From an uncultured Sphingomonadales bacterium (lineage in GTDB: Bacteria > Pseudomonadota > Alphaproteobacteria > Sphingomonadales > Sphingomonadaceae), in NCBI GenBank assembly GCA_903832325.1, contig CAILBC010000008.1, positions 62,001 to 126,000 on the forward strand: a stretch of DNA of 64,000 nt, read 5' to 3'. The notes under the pieces were generated by a model. That model saw nothing but the letters and a program-made list of their open reading frames with translations, was not told where the DNA came from and did no database searches. Below, in pieces: positions 35,141-43,530 of the stretch (position 1 is the stretch's first letter; the number at the start of each line of letters is the position of its first letter). The position numbers and the translations under genes are program-made.

Positions 35141-35297
35141 GACCCGCAGATCCGGCGCGTTCCGCCCCGGGCGGGGCGCGCCGGCGCGCTGCGGCATACG
35201 ATTGATTGCAAAACCGAATTTCTGAAAAACAAAAAAACGCCTGAGGATACAAGGTGCCAAAGCACCACATGCCATCAACAATGGGAGAGAACAGACC

Positions 35298-37748
35298 ATG
35301 AACATCCGCGCCCTGCGCGTTCCGCATCTGCGGGCCTCCACGATTGCTCTGGCCGTTGCCGGCCTTGGCGCCGTTTCGTTTGCGGCCACGGCCCGTGCAG
35401 AAGCTGCACCGGCTGCCCCTGCCCATGCCCCCGCCACGACCACGACCGCGCCCAGCGTCGAGGAAATCATCGTGACGGCGCAGCGGCGCGAAGAAAGCCT
35501 GCAGAAAGTGCCGGTGGCGGTGACCGCGCTCAATGCGGCAACGCTGAACCTGCTGCGCGTGGACAGCATCCGCGACATTGCCGGGCTCGCGCCCAGCCTG
35601 CAGATGAACCAGCAGGGCATGCAATCGAACCCGACGATCATCATCCGCGGCGTGGCCTCCGGCACGTCGAGCAATTCGGTCGATCCCAAAGTCGGCATTT
35701 ATATCGATGGCGTCTATATTGGCCGCGCGGTGGGCTCGCTGCTCGATTTTTCGGATATTCAGCGGCTGGAAGTGCTGCGCGGGCCGCAGGGCACGCTGTT
35801 TGGCCGCAATGCCACATCGGGCGCAATTTCGATCACCACCGCCGCGCCAAAGGGCGAATGGTCGGCGCGCGGCAGCGTGTCGTTCGGCAATTACAACGCT
35901 TCACGCGCGAAACTGTCGGTCGATCTGCCCAAAGTCGGCCCGTTTTCGGTGCGCCTGTCCTATCTGCATGATTCGATCGATGGCGATGTGACCAACACGA
36001 TGGGCGGCCAGGGGCTGAACATTGCGCTGCGCGCGCCGGAATTCGGCACGCAGGTCTTTGCCAAACGGCTGGGCGAACGCCGCGTCGATGGCGGGCAGAT
36101 CGCCGTGCACGGCGATTTCGGCAATGTGACCGCCGACTATCGCTTTGACTATACCAATTCCAACGCCAGCGGCCGCGCGATGCAGACCCTGGGGGTGATC
36201 CCCGATGCCTCGGGCCAGTTGCTTGCGCCGATCGTTGCGCTGCAGCCTTATCTGGGCGGCACGGTCAATCCCGGCACCAATGGCCCGCTATCGCAAGTGG
36301 CCGCGGCAACCAGCAACGAACATACCGTAACCCAGGGCCACAGCCTGACGCTGAACTGGCACGCGGCCGATGGCATTTCGGTGAAAAGCATCACCGCCTA
36401 TCGCGAATTCCGCCAGGACCCGGTGATTTTCGACCTGGGTTCGGCCGGCGGCATGCGCTTTACATTTCAGCAGCTGGGCGCGTTCCTGACCCCGGGACTG
36501 ACCCCGGCGCAGATTCAGGGCGTGCTGTTCAACCCGGCCAACCTGCCGGGGCAGAACGATTATTTCTTCCCCTTGTTGACCGCGCGCGCCACCCGGCAGA
36601 ACCAGCTGAGCGAAGAATTGCAAGTGCAGGTTTCGCGCGATGCCTATCAGTTGACCGCGGGGCTGTTCTATTTCGAGGAAAAGGCGCCGGGCACCGAAGT
36701 GCTGGGGATTCTCGAACCGACGCCATCGGGCACTTTGGTGCCCAGCCCGCTCGACAATGTGTTCGGCAGCGGGCTTACGCGCACATATAGCCAGAACTAT
36801 TCGGTGGCCGCCTATGGCCAGCTGACCTGGCACCTGACCCCGACAATCGATCTGACCGGCGGCCTGCGCGGCACGTTTGACAAACGGCATTTGCGCATCG
36901 ACGTGATTTCGGGCGCGCAGGGCGGTTCGCTGGGCGTGGGCGATTATCGCCTGGCCTATTCGCGCGCGACATATACCGCGATTGCCGCGTGGCATCCGGA
37001 CCCGACGGCGAATTTCTATGCCAAAGTGTCCTCCGGCTATGTCGCGGGGGGCATTCTCAGCGGCATTCCCTATCGCCCGGAAAACCTCACTGCCTATGAA
37101 GTGGGCGGAAAGACGCAGTTTTTCCACAACCGGCTGCGGCTGAACGTGTCGGGATATTACAACAACTATGCCGATCTGCAGACGCAGAATTTCATCAACG
37201 GCAAACAGTTCTTTGACAACGCGGGCAAGGCCGACATCAAGGGGATCGAGGCGGAAACCGAGCTGGCGATCATTACCGGGCTCACTCTGTCGGGCAGCGT
37301 GGCCTATACCGATTTCACCTATAAAACCTTTGTGCTGAACGGCACCGATGTGGCCGCCTTTGCCCGGCCAACCTATTTTTCGAACTGGACCGGGCGCGTT
37401 GCGGCGATTTACAATTCGCCCGATATCGGCGGCAGCGGCACGCATGTGTCGGCGCTGGTGGAAGGGCGCTATCGCAGCGCCTATTACCTGACATCCACGC
37501 CCGAAAAGAACATCCTGACCGGGCAGAACGCGCTGGAAGACGTGAACCACCAGCCGGGATATTGGGTGGTGAACGGGCGCCTGGGGCTGATGGATGTGGA
37601 TATCGGCGGCGCAAAGGCGGCAATTTCCGCCTATGCCGACAACGTGTTCAACAAACGCTATATCAGCTTTGGCGCGCCGGTGCTGCTGTTCACCGGCACC
37701 TATGACCGCGGCCGCACATTCGGCGTGGAAATGGGTTTCCACTTCTAA
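35298..37748 (+). CDS. TonB-dependent receptor
   Basis: Outer-membrane receptor of 816 residues. A signal peptide ends near ATARAEAAP, a Pro/Ala/Thr linker follows, then EEIIVTAQRREESLQKVPVAVTALN and VLRGPQGTLFGRNATSGAISITT of the plug. The barrel finishes with GVEMGFHF. GGGAGAGA lies 12 bases before the ATG. It is in the same direction as the amidohydrolase/Coq4 pair, 157 bp downstream, so it may belong to the same regulon. It has few cysteines and no siderophore-receptor hallmark that I can recognise; substrate uptake is inferred from the neighbours. Confidence 0.95.
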   Translation: MNIRALRVPHLRASTIALAVAGLGAVSFAATARAEAAPAAPAHAPATTTTAPSVEEIIVTAQRREESLQKVPVAVTALNAATLNLLRVDSIRDIAGLAPSLQMNQQGMQSNPTIIIRGVASGTSSNSVDPKVGIYIDGVYIGRAVGSLLDFSDIQRLEVLRGPQGTLFGRNATSGAISITTAAPKGEWSARGSVSFGNYNASRAKLSVDLPKVGPFSVRLSYLHDSIDGDVTNTMGGQGLNIALRAPEFGTQVFAKRLGERRVDGGQIAVHGDFGNVTADYRFDYTNSNASGRAMQTLGVIPDASGQLLAPIVALQPYLGGTVNPGTNGPLSQVAAATSNEHTVTQGHSLTLNWHAADGISVKSITAYREFRQDPVIFDLGSAGGMRFTFQQLGAFLTPGLTPAQIQGVLFNPANLPGQNDYFFPLLTARATRQNQLSEELQVQVSRDAYQLTAGLFYFEEKAPGTEVLGILEPTPSGTLVPSPLDNVFGSGLTRTYSQNYSVAAYGQLTWHLTPTIDLTGGLRGTFDKRHLRIDVISGAQGGSLGVGDYRLAYSRATYTAIAAWHPDPTANFYAKVSSGYVAGGILSGIPYRPENLTAYEVGGKTQFFHNRLRLNVSGYYNNYADLQTQNFINGKQFFDNAGKADIKGIEAETELAIITGLTLSGSVAYTDFTYKTFVLNGTDVAAFARPTYFSNWTGRVAAIYNSPDIGGSGTHVSALVEGRYRSAYYLTSTPEKNILTGQNALEDVNHQPGYWVVNGRLGLMDVDIGGAKAAISAYADNVFNKRYISFGAPVLLFTGTYDRGRTFGVEMGFHF

Positions 37749-37874
37749 GCCCGTGCCGGTGGCGCAATTCGCGCGCCACCGGCATTGCGCCATGTGCCCC
37801 ATAACCCATTTGTCCCATCAAGAGGCCCGGAACGGCCCGGTTTCACCCACCGGGTCTGTTTTCCGCACCTGAAG

Positions 37875-37913
37875 GGGCCGGGTCTGCCCACGGGCGACCC
37901 GGCCCTTATTTTT
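37875..37913 (+). terminator. Rho-independent terminator after the TonB receptor
   Basis: GGGCCGGGTC (37875-37884) and GACCCGGCCC (37896-37905) form a 10-bp stem with an 11-base loop, followed by TTATTTTT. It lies about 130 bases past the receptor's stop codon. Confidence 0.85.
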
Positions 37914-38103
37914 GGGCGCCGGTGTGGCCCGGCGCGCCCCGCTGCCAGAATGCGCCGGACCCGTTCAGGCCCGGCCCATCCGCCCACGCCGGCTGCGCCT
38001 TGATTTCCGCGATGACTGGTGGGATTGTGCGTGCATCGTAAGCGTCCGGCCAGGTACGTGGAAAGACAACTGGCGCTCGCTGAAACGTAGTATAGCGTGT
38101 TCA

Positions 38104-38144
38104 GCGGCCTGTCCGTTACGGTCTGCGTTAGGGGGACAGGCCGC
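38104..38144 (-). terminator. Possible terminator of the AraC/GyrI gene
   Basis: GCGGCCTGTCC and its exact reverse complement are separated by 19 bases, 16 bases beyond the minus-strand stop codon. No T-run follows on the minus strand, so the assignment is tentative. Confidence 0.45.
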
Positions 38145-38159
38145 AGTTAAGTAGTCAGT

Positions 38160-39041
38160 CTATTTCAACGGCAGGAAGATTTCGGCGACGGCCTCCTGCT
38201 CCGGTACTTCCGGGAAGAATGTGAGCCGCTGACAGTATAGTGGAAAGTCTCGTGCTTCCTCGCCGCTAGCTGGCAACCAGTCGCGGTATAGATAAAGGGC
38301 AGCGGGTTCGAGATTGTCGGTGTTACCGACCACGCGCAGGACGGCGCAACGCCCGCCAGGGATAATACCTGTCTCAATTCGCTCGCCGATCGCTGTGACT
38401 GGCCTATCCGTCCCAACGCAAAGGTCCATGCGATATTCTGCTGGTGGTGTCGTGCGCGGATCGGAATGGAATACGTTGAAGGTCGAGCTGACCTTTGGCG
38501 TCAGGCCAGTGGCCTGACGCCAAGCAATGAACCTCTGGATGGTGACGCCTATCGTCGCGGGATCACCGTGATGTTCCATGATGGCAACCGGAGTGGTCGA
38601 TACGTCGCGGATAGTTACGTCGGCACTGGTAAAGGTCTTCTGCATTAGCTTGCTCCTCGCATCATCGAGAGGCCCAAAGGCCACAAGCCACGAATCCCAA
38701 TCGGGAGATTTTCGAAACGCGGATGGTGACTGTCCGAACCGTTGCCGAAAGGCGCGGGCGAAGGCGTCTGGCGCTTCATAACCGGCATCCATCGCGATGT
38801 CGGTGACGCTTGTGGCGTCCCGGAAAGCAAGCCGGTACGAAGCGCGCTTCATACGGGCAAGCTGGACGTAGCGATGCAGGGACAACCCGAAGGTTGCCGA
38901 GAACTGCCGGTGAAAATGGTATTTTGAAAAAGCGGCTACTTCGCTCATCGCATCCAAATGCAGATCATCGCCAAGGTTCTGGTCTATGTGATCCAGAGCG
39001 CGCTGCATTCTGGTGTGGTAGTTTTGAAGCGCCGCATTCAT
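38160..39041 (-). CDS. AraC-family regulator with GyrI-like effector domain
   Basis: Regulator of 293 residues. The DNA-binding domain is N-terminal (residues 8-107): double helix-turn-helix with LHLDAMSEVAAFSKYHFHRQFSATFG and VTDIAMDAGYEAPDAFARAFRQRFGQSP. The rest is a GyrI-like/SOUL-type small-molecule domain ending in FPEVPEQEAVAEIFLPLK. This order (HTH then GyrI) is that of Rob-like drug-responsive activators. The base composition is less GC-rich than in the catabolic genes and the flanks are full of repeats, so it is probably unrelated to the pathway. Confidence 0.92.
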   Translation of the reverse strand: MNAALQNYHTRMQRALDHIDQNLGDDLHLDAMSEVAAFSKYHFHRQFSATFGLSLHRYVQLARMKRASYRLAFRDATSVTDIAMDAGYEAPDAFARAFRQRFGQSPSAFRKSPDWDSWLVAFGPLDDARSKLMQKTFTSADVTIRDVSTTPVAIMEHHGDPATIGVTIQRFIAWRQATGLTPKVSSTFNVFHSDPRTTPPAEYRMDLCVGTDRPVTAIGERIETGIIPGGRCAVLRVVGNTDNLEPAALYLYRDWLPASGEEARDFPLYCQRLTFFPEVPEQEAVAEIFLPLK

Positions 39042-39200
39042 CGTCCTATCCTCCGTGGCGACACCATCTAGGCGTTCTCAAGCATGATCCGCTCGGCGGA
39101 TCTTGCGGTTTGGCAAGGGGTGGCCACCTGCTGCTGGCAACTTGGAGGCGGTGTCAATTTGCGGATGGGCATAGCAAGAAAGGTACGACCGAACTGACCG

Positions 39201-39308
39201 CTATTCCGCCTGAGCAATTCCCACCCGGGCCAATTCCTCAGCCATGGCCCAGGGGGTGAGTTCGCCGATCCGGTTGATCGGGTGGCCCTTGGCGATGCGG
39301 TCGAGCAC
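39201..39308 (-). pseudogene. IS66-family transposase (TnpC) C-terminal remnant
   Basis: The minus strand reads 35 residues up to a TAG: VLDRIAKGHPINRIGELTPW and a short tail. IS66 TnpC proteins end with a very similar I-A-x-H-P-x-x-R-I-x-E-L-L-P-W segment. The fragment is cut at 39308 by the first REP copy of the array beside the RAYT gene, so nothing more of the element remains on that side. The 140 bases to its left have no recognised content. Confidence 0.65.
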
Positions 39309-39465
39309 GAATTCCGGGGACAGTATACTACGAATTCCGGGGACAGTATACTAAATTGCCCCACTGAGAGAATTCCGGGGACAGTATACTAAATTGCCCC
39401 ACAATTCCGGAGAGAATTCCGGGGACAGCGGAGAATTCCGGGGACAGTATACTAAATTGCCCCAC
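39309..39465. repeat. REP array upstream of the RAYT gene
   Basis: The core AATTCCGGGGACAGTATAC occurs four times in direct orientation, three of them continued by TAAATTGCCCC, plus two partial copies without the GTATAC part. Spacing is irregular. The central GTATAC is palindromic. Cores on the other side of the RAYT gene are inverted, as expected for REP elements bracketing their own transposase. Confidence 0.85.
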
Positions 39466-39491
39466 TGCGCTTCTCCTGCTACAGCCAGGCC

Positions 39492-40199
39492 ATGGCCAGA
39501 CTTGCTAGAATCGTGATCCCTCATGTTGCGCACCATGTGACGCAGCGCGGCAACCGGCGGTTGCCGGTGTTCTTCACGGATGCGGATCGGCGGGATTATC
39601 TCGGCTTGCTGGCTGATTATGCGAAGGACACCGGCACCCAGTGCCTTGCCTGGTGCCTGATGACGAACCATGTGCACCTGGTGCTGGTGCCACAGGATGC
39701 GGATGGCTTGCGCGCCATGCTGGGCGAGGCACATCGTCGGTACACTCGCCAGATCAATTTCCGCGAAGGCTGGCGTGGTCATCTGTTCCAGTCCCGCTTT
39801 GCCAGTTATCCGATGGACGATCGTCATCTTATGCTGGCGGTGCGCTATGTCGAGCAAAACCCGGTTGCCGCGGGTTTGGTGGCCAAAGCCGGCGATTGGC
39901 AATGGTCAAGCGCGCGCAGCCACATCGCCGGCAAGCGCGCCAAAGATGACCCATTGACCGATCTTGCCGCCCTGACCCACCACGTTCCACGCTGGCGGGC
40001 GATGCTGCGGCACGGGCTTGAGGCCGGAGATGTGTCCGATGAAGGTGAGGCCATCGCACTGGCCATAGAGGCCAGACTGAACACAGGCCGCCCACTCGCC
40101 GCAGAGGATTGGATTGCCGAACAGGAAGCCGCCCTTGGCAGGCATCTGGCCCCCCAAAAGCGCGGACCGAAGCCGAAGCAGGCTGGGGAGGTAATTTAG
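39492..40199 (+). CDS. REP-associated tyrosine transposase (RAYT, Y1_Tnp/IS200-like)
   Basis: Single-domain HUH/Y1 transposase of 235 residues. It begins MARLARIVIPHVAHHVTQRGNRR, has the His-x-His metal motif in WCLMTNHVHLVLVP, and the helix AVRYVEQNPVAAGLV that carries family-conserved residues. The C-terminus is basic (PQKRGPKPKQAGEVI). Its stop codon TAG lies within the first inverted REP copy. RAYTs bind and cut REP hairpins and spread them in the genome; they are often single-copy. The final 147 bp of the gene are repeated immediately downstream. Confidence 0.93.
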   Translation: MARLARIVIPHVAHHVTQRGNRRLPVFFTDADRRDYLGLLADYAKDTGTQCLAWCLMTNHVHLVLVPQDADGLRAMLGEAHRRYTRQINFREGWRGHLFQSRFASYPMDDRHLMLAVRYVEQNPVAAGLVAKAGDWQWSSARSHIAGKRAKDDPLTDLAALTHHVPRWRAMLRHGLEAGDVSDEGEAIALAIEARLNTGRPLAAEDWIAEQEAALGRHLAPQKRGPKPKQAGEVI

Positions 40200-40241
40200 T
40201 ATACTGTCCCCGGAATTACATAGTATACTGTCCCCGGAATT
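40193..40241. repeat. Inverted REP copies at the RAYT 3' end
   Basis: TAGTATACTGTCCCCGGAATT occurs twice here (from 40197 and 40221), inverted relative to the array upstream of the RAYT gene. The first copy supplies the RAYT stop codon. Confidence 0.85.
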
Positions 40242-40247
40242 ACAATT

Positions 40248-40394
40248 ATCGCACTGGCCATAGAGGCCAGACTGAACACGGGCCGCCCGCTTGCCGCAGA
40301 GGATTGGATTGCCGAACAGGAAGCCGCCCTTGGCAGGCATCTGCCCCCCCAAAAGCGCGGACCGAAGCCGAAGCAGGCTGGGGAGGTAATTTAG
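40248..40394 (+). pseudogene. Duplicated 3' end of the RAYT gene
   Basis: This 147-bp stretch is a near-identical copy of RAYT bases 40053-40199, shifted by exactly 195 bp. It encodes the last 48 residues in the same phase (ALAIEARLNTGRPLAAEDW ... to the same TAG) but has no start. It is followed by two further inverted REP copies (to 40433). Unequal recombination between REP copies is the likely cause. Confidence 0.88.
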
Positions 40395-40433
40395 TATACT
40401 GTCCCCGGAATTACATCGCTGTCCCCGGAATTA
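40388..40433. repeat. Inverted REP copies after the RAYT duplicate
   Basis: One full TAGTATACTGTCCCCGGAATT core and one short core lacking GTATAC. Confidence 0.8.
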
Positions 40434-40590
40434 CATCGCTTGCTCTCTAGCCTTGTTGGTACTCAACTGCCTAACCCGAATGACTTAGTGCCGGCAATAG
40501 GGCGCAAACTTTCGGGAGCGCTATAACCCGATCGATCGGGTGCAGACATATTGATGGTCTTGGCCTCGGACGGCGATGAGTTCCGGGGCG

Positions 40591-40855
40591 AGAGTTCCGG
40601 GGCCAGTATACGAAATAGCTGTACCGTGGCGCCATCCTATATCATTCCTGCGGGAAGAAAAGCGGGACCCCGGGTCAGGCCCGGGGCGACGATTGGGGGG
40701 ATGGCGGCCAAGGCCCGCAGCCTGACCCATGATCCGAAGGCAAAATCCACGCAACGCCATAACAGCGCCGGACGGCTTGATGCCTTGACCTGATCCCCGG
40801 GGCCGGGTGGGGCAATGGCGCGCCTTCAGCGGGCGTTGGACACCCCTCCCCAACC
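40591..40855 (+). repeat. Long repeat, copy A (inverted copy at 54114-54379)
   Basis: About 265 bp that recur almost identically, in inverse orientation, 13.3 kb to the right. The segment starts at an AGAGTTCCGGGGCCAGTATAC REP-like core and includes a palindromic CCCCGGGTCAGGCCCGGGG. Translated in one frame the two copies differ at only about two residues of 66, but neither has a gene-like start, so the conservation is best explained by recent duplication. The rest of the 40434-40910 gap has nothing that I recognise. Confidence 0.88.
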
Positions 40856-40910
40856 CGCGTTCTGAGGCAGGTGACTCTGAACGCCCTGAGGGGAGGGCTA
40901 TGGTTGGCGG

Positions 40911-42602
40911 TCAGGTGTTGGCGCCGGTGAGGTCTCTTGCGGCGATATAGGCGAAAGTCATGGCGGGGCCGATGGTGACGCCGGCGCCGGGGTAGCTTTC
41001 GCCCATCGACGAGGCCGCGTTGTTGCCCACCGCATAGAGCCCGGCGATGGGCTGGCCGTGATCATCGACAACCTGGGCGCGGGCGTTGGTCAGCAGGCCG
41101 CCGTTGGTGCCGATATCGCCGGGATAGATCGGCATGGCATAGAACGGCGCATCGGTCAGCGGGCGCAGGCAGGGATTGGGCTGGTGGCGATAATCGCCAT
41201 ACATGCGGTCATAGGCGGCTTCGCCCCGGTGGAAATCTTCGTCCATGCCCTGGGCGGCGCCGGCGTTGAAGCGGTTTATGGTGACGGCGAGCGTGGCCGG
41301 ATCGACCTTCATCGCGGCGGCCAGTTCGGCAATGGTGCGGCCCTTTTTCACGATCTGGCGCACCCCTGCCGATTGCAGCCAATCGGGCACGAGCGGCAGC
41401 AAGGGGCCCATCGGGAACTGCTGGCGATAGCGGGCATCGAACACCATCCAGCTGGGGCTGGCATCGCCGAATTCGGCATGGCGGCGCGCCATCTGCTGCC
41501 CGACGATATGGTAGGACGCAGCTTCGTTGAGATAGCGCTGCCCCTTTTGATTGACCATGATGCACCCGGGCAGCGCGCGCTCGATCGTGACCAGCCGGCC
41601 GCGATCTTCACCCGGCACATGGAACACGGGCGCGGCCCAGGCCGATTGCATATTGAGCGTGGCGGCGCCGGCGGCCTGGCCCGCGCGGATGGAATCGCCG
41701 GTGTTGCTGGTCACGCCGCCCGAATAGAGCGCATTGCGATAGAGCGGGGCATTGGCATCGCGCATTGCCTGGTTTTTATCGAACCCGCCGGCGGCGAGCA
41801 CCACACCCTTGCGCGCGCGGATGCGATAGGGGCGGCCATCGCGCAGAACCTCAAGCCCGACAACGCGCCCGTTTTCGCGCACCAGATCCTGCATCGGGGT
41901 GGACAGCCACAGCGGCACGCCCACCTCGTTGAGGGCGACGCGCAAGCCCCCGGTGAGCGCATTGCCCAGCGTGAGCCGCCGATCCTTGCGCGAGGTAAAG
42001 CGCAGCGGCCAGTCCAGCCAGTATTTGGCCATGATGCGGGCAAGACCCGTGGCCCAGCCCTTGCTGCGATAAAGCAGCAGATAGGTTTCAGCGAAAGTCC
42101 AGTTGAGATAGCCGAACAGGCTGGCCGCGGGCGAGGGAAAGCGCTGCGTTTTCAGATCTTCACCCAGCAGCGTGCCATCGAACATTTCGGGCAAATGGGT
42201 GCGAAAGCCGGTGACCGAGCCGCCGGGGTTTTCGGCATGATAATCGGGATAGGGCTGCGCGGTATAGACCACCGGTGTGTTGGCCGTGACCCAGCGCAGC
42301 ATCGATGCAGCATTATCGACATAGGCGCGGATATTGGCATCGGGCACATTGGGCGCCGACAGTGCACGCACATAGGTGAACGCATCATCCAGATTGTCTT
42401 CAAACCCGGCGGCGCGGGCCTGATCGCTGCCCGGAATCCAGATGCCGCCGCCCGACGTGGCGCTGGTGCCGCCCCATTGCGCGGCCTTTTCGATAATCAG
42501 CACCTCGGCACGGTTTTTTGCCGCGATCAGCGCAGTGAGCAGACCGCCCGCGCCCGATCCGACAACGACCACATCGACCTCTTTATCCCAGGTGCTGTTC
42601 AT
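40911..42602 (-). CDS. kstD: 3-ketosteroid Delta1-dehydrogenase-like flavoprotein
   Basis: FAD enzyme of 563 residues. DVVVVGSGAGGLLTAL opens the Rossmann fold and GGTSATSGGGIWIPGS is the KstD-type continuation. Near residue 110 there is PYPDYHAENPGG, and the C-terminal GLYAVGNNAASSMGESYPGAGVTIGPAMTF contains the Tyr-Pro-Gly-Ala-Gly of the KstD active site. KstD removes hydrogens from C1 and C2 of 3-ketosteroids, which with 9-alpha-hydroxylation opens ring B. ATG 42602 has GGGAAAAA upstream; the 14 codons before it are rejected. It is divergent from the SDR at 42759 and is the first gene inside the inverted-repeat-bounded segment. Confidence 0.85.
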   Translation of the reverse strand: MNSTWDKEVDVVVVGSGAGGLLTALIAAKNRAEVLIIEKAAQWGGTSATSGGGIWIPGSDQARAAGFEDNLDDAFTYVRALSAPNVPDANIRAYVDNAASMLRWVTANTPVVYTAQPYPDYHAENPGGSVTGFRTHLPEMFDGTLLGEDLKTQRFPSPAASLFGYLNWTFAETYLLLYRSKGWATGLARIMAKYWLDWPLRFTSRKDRRLTLGNALTGGLRVALNEVGVPLWLSTPMQDLVRENGRVVGLEVLRDGRPYRIRARKGVVLAAGGFDKNQAMRDANAPLYRNALYSGGVTSNTGDSIRAGQAAGAATLNMQSAWAAPVFHVPGEDRGRLVTIERALPGCIMVNQKGQRYLNEAASYHIVGQQMARRHAEFGDASPSWMVFDARYRQQFPMGPLLPLVPDWLQSAGVRQIVKKGRTIAELAAAMKVDPATLAVTINRFNAGAAQGMDEDFHRGEAAYDRMYGDYRHQPNPCLRPLTDAPFYAMPIYPGDIGTNGGLLTNARAQVVDDHGQPIAGLYAVGNNAASSMGESYPGAGVTIGPAMTFAYIAARDLTGANT

Positions 42603-42758
42603 GTTTTTCCCGCCAATTGGCGATCCCTGGCGGCAATGCGCCATTTAGGAACCGCCGCTCCCATTTTTTCAACGCAAAATTCGCCTGTGCTTGCCATTAT
42701 GTCAACTCCATGCGTAGAATGGTCGCAAATAATCTACGAACAATACGATGGGAGAGTC

Positions 42759-43520
42759 ATGGCTGTGCTTGCGGGCAAAGTAGCGCTTATCACCGGCGCA
42801 GGGCAAGGCATCGGACAGGGCACGGCGCTGGCCATGGCCGGCGCAGGCGCGGCAGTGGCCGTGACCGGGCGCACGCTGGCCAAAGTGGAGGCGACCGCGG
42901 CGATGGTGCGCGAACGCGGCGGCACGGCGCTGGCGCTGGCCTGCGATGTGAAGAATGCGGCCGATCTGGCCGCCGTGGTTGACCGCACGGTGGCCGAATT
43001 CGGCGGGATCGACGTGCTGGTCAACAATGCGCAGGAAGTGCCGCTGGGCAAGCTGGACGATGTGACCGACGAAGCCTTTGTGGCGGGGTTTGAATCCGGG
43101 CCGCTGGCAACGATGCGGCTGATGAAGCTGGTGCGGCCGCATCTGGCGGCGCGCGGGGGCGGCACGATTTTCAATTTCTGTTCGTCGGCGGGCATCCGCT
43201 GGGACATGACCGGCTATGGCGCCTATGCCGCGGTGAAGCAGGCGATCCGCGCGCTGACCCGCGCGGCGGCGGCCGAATGGGGCGGCCAGGACATTCGCGT
43301 GCTGACGATTGCGCCGCATGCCGAATCGCCCGGGCTGAAATGGTGGATCGAAAACAACCCCGAAGAGGCGCAGGCGTTTTTCCGCACGATCCCGCTGGGC
43401 CGCGTGGGTTCGCTGGAACAGGACATCGGCGGCGCGCTGGTGGCGCTGTGCAGCAGCGATCTGGCCTATCTGACCGGGGCGACGATCCCGCTGGATGGCG
43501 GCCAGGCCAATTTCGATTGA
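42759..43520 (+). CDS. SDR family oxidoreductase
   Basis: Classical short-chain dehydrogenase of 253 residues. TGAGQGIGQGTALAM, VTGRTLAKVEATAAM, NFCSSAGIRWDMTGYGAYAAVKQA (Ser, Tyr, Lys) and IPLDGGQANFD are all readable. Loss of the acidic residue after the second strand (VTGR) suggests NADP preference. GGGAGAGTC lies right before the ATG, and TGCGTA stands at 42711-42716 in the divergent gap. It is the first gene of a long plus-strand run. Confidence 0.93.
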   Translation: MAVLAGKVALITGAGQGIGQGTALAMAGAGAAVAVTGRTLAKVEATAAMVRERGGTALALACDVKNAADLAAVVDRTVAEFGGIDVLVNNAQEVPLGKLDDVTDEAFVAGFESGPLATMRLMKLVRPHLAARGGGTIFNFCSSAGIRWDMTGYGAYAAVKQAIRALTRAAAAEWGGQDIRVLTIAPHAESPGLKWWIENNPEEAQAFFRTIPLGRVGSLEQDIGGALVALCSSDLAYLTGATIPLDGGQANFD

Positions 43521-43530
43521 GGACCGGCGC

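Larger units (their letters stand above)
37749..38159. other. Intergenic region between TonB receptor and AraC/GyrI gene
   Basis: The 411-bp gap has no supported gene. It holds the receptor's terminator (37875-37913) and an 11-bp perfect inverted repeat (38104-38114 with 38134-38144) close to the end of the AraC gene. The right end is less GC-rich, marking the passage to non-catabolic DNA. Confidence 0.6.

Noticed and set aside
39309..39465. Possible CRISPR array
   Set aside because: Units are unequal in length, spacers are absent or only a few bases, and no cas genes are near. The pattern and the RAYT gene show REP elements.
40551..40793. Conserved protein shared by the two long repeats
   Set aside because: The 66-residue similarity between 40551-40793 and 54176-54382 is a result of DNA identity; there is no ribosome binding site, and the frame begins in different sequence in each copy.
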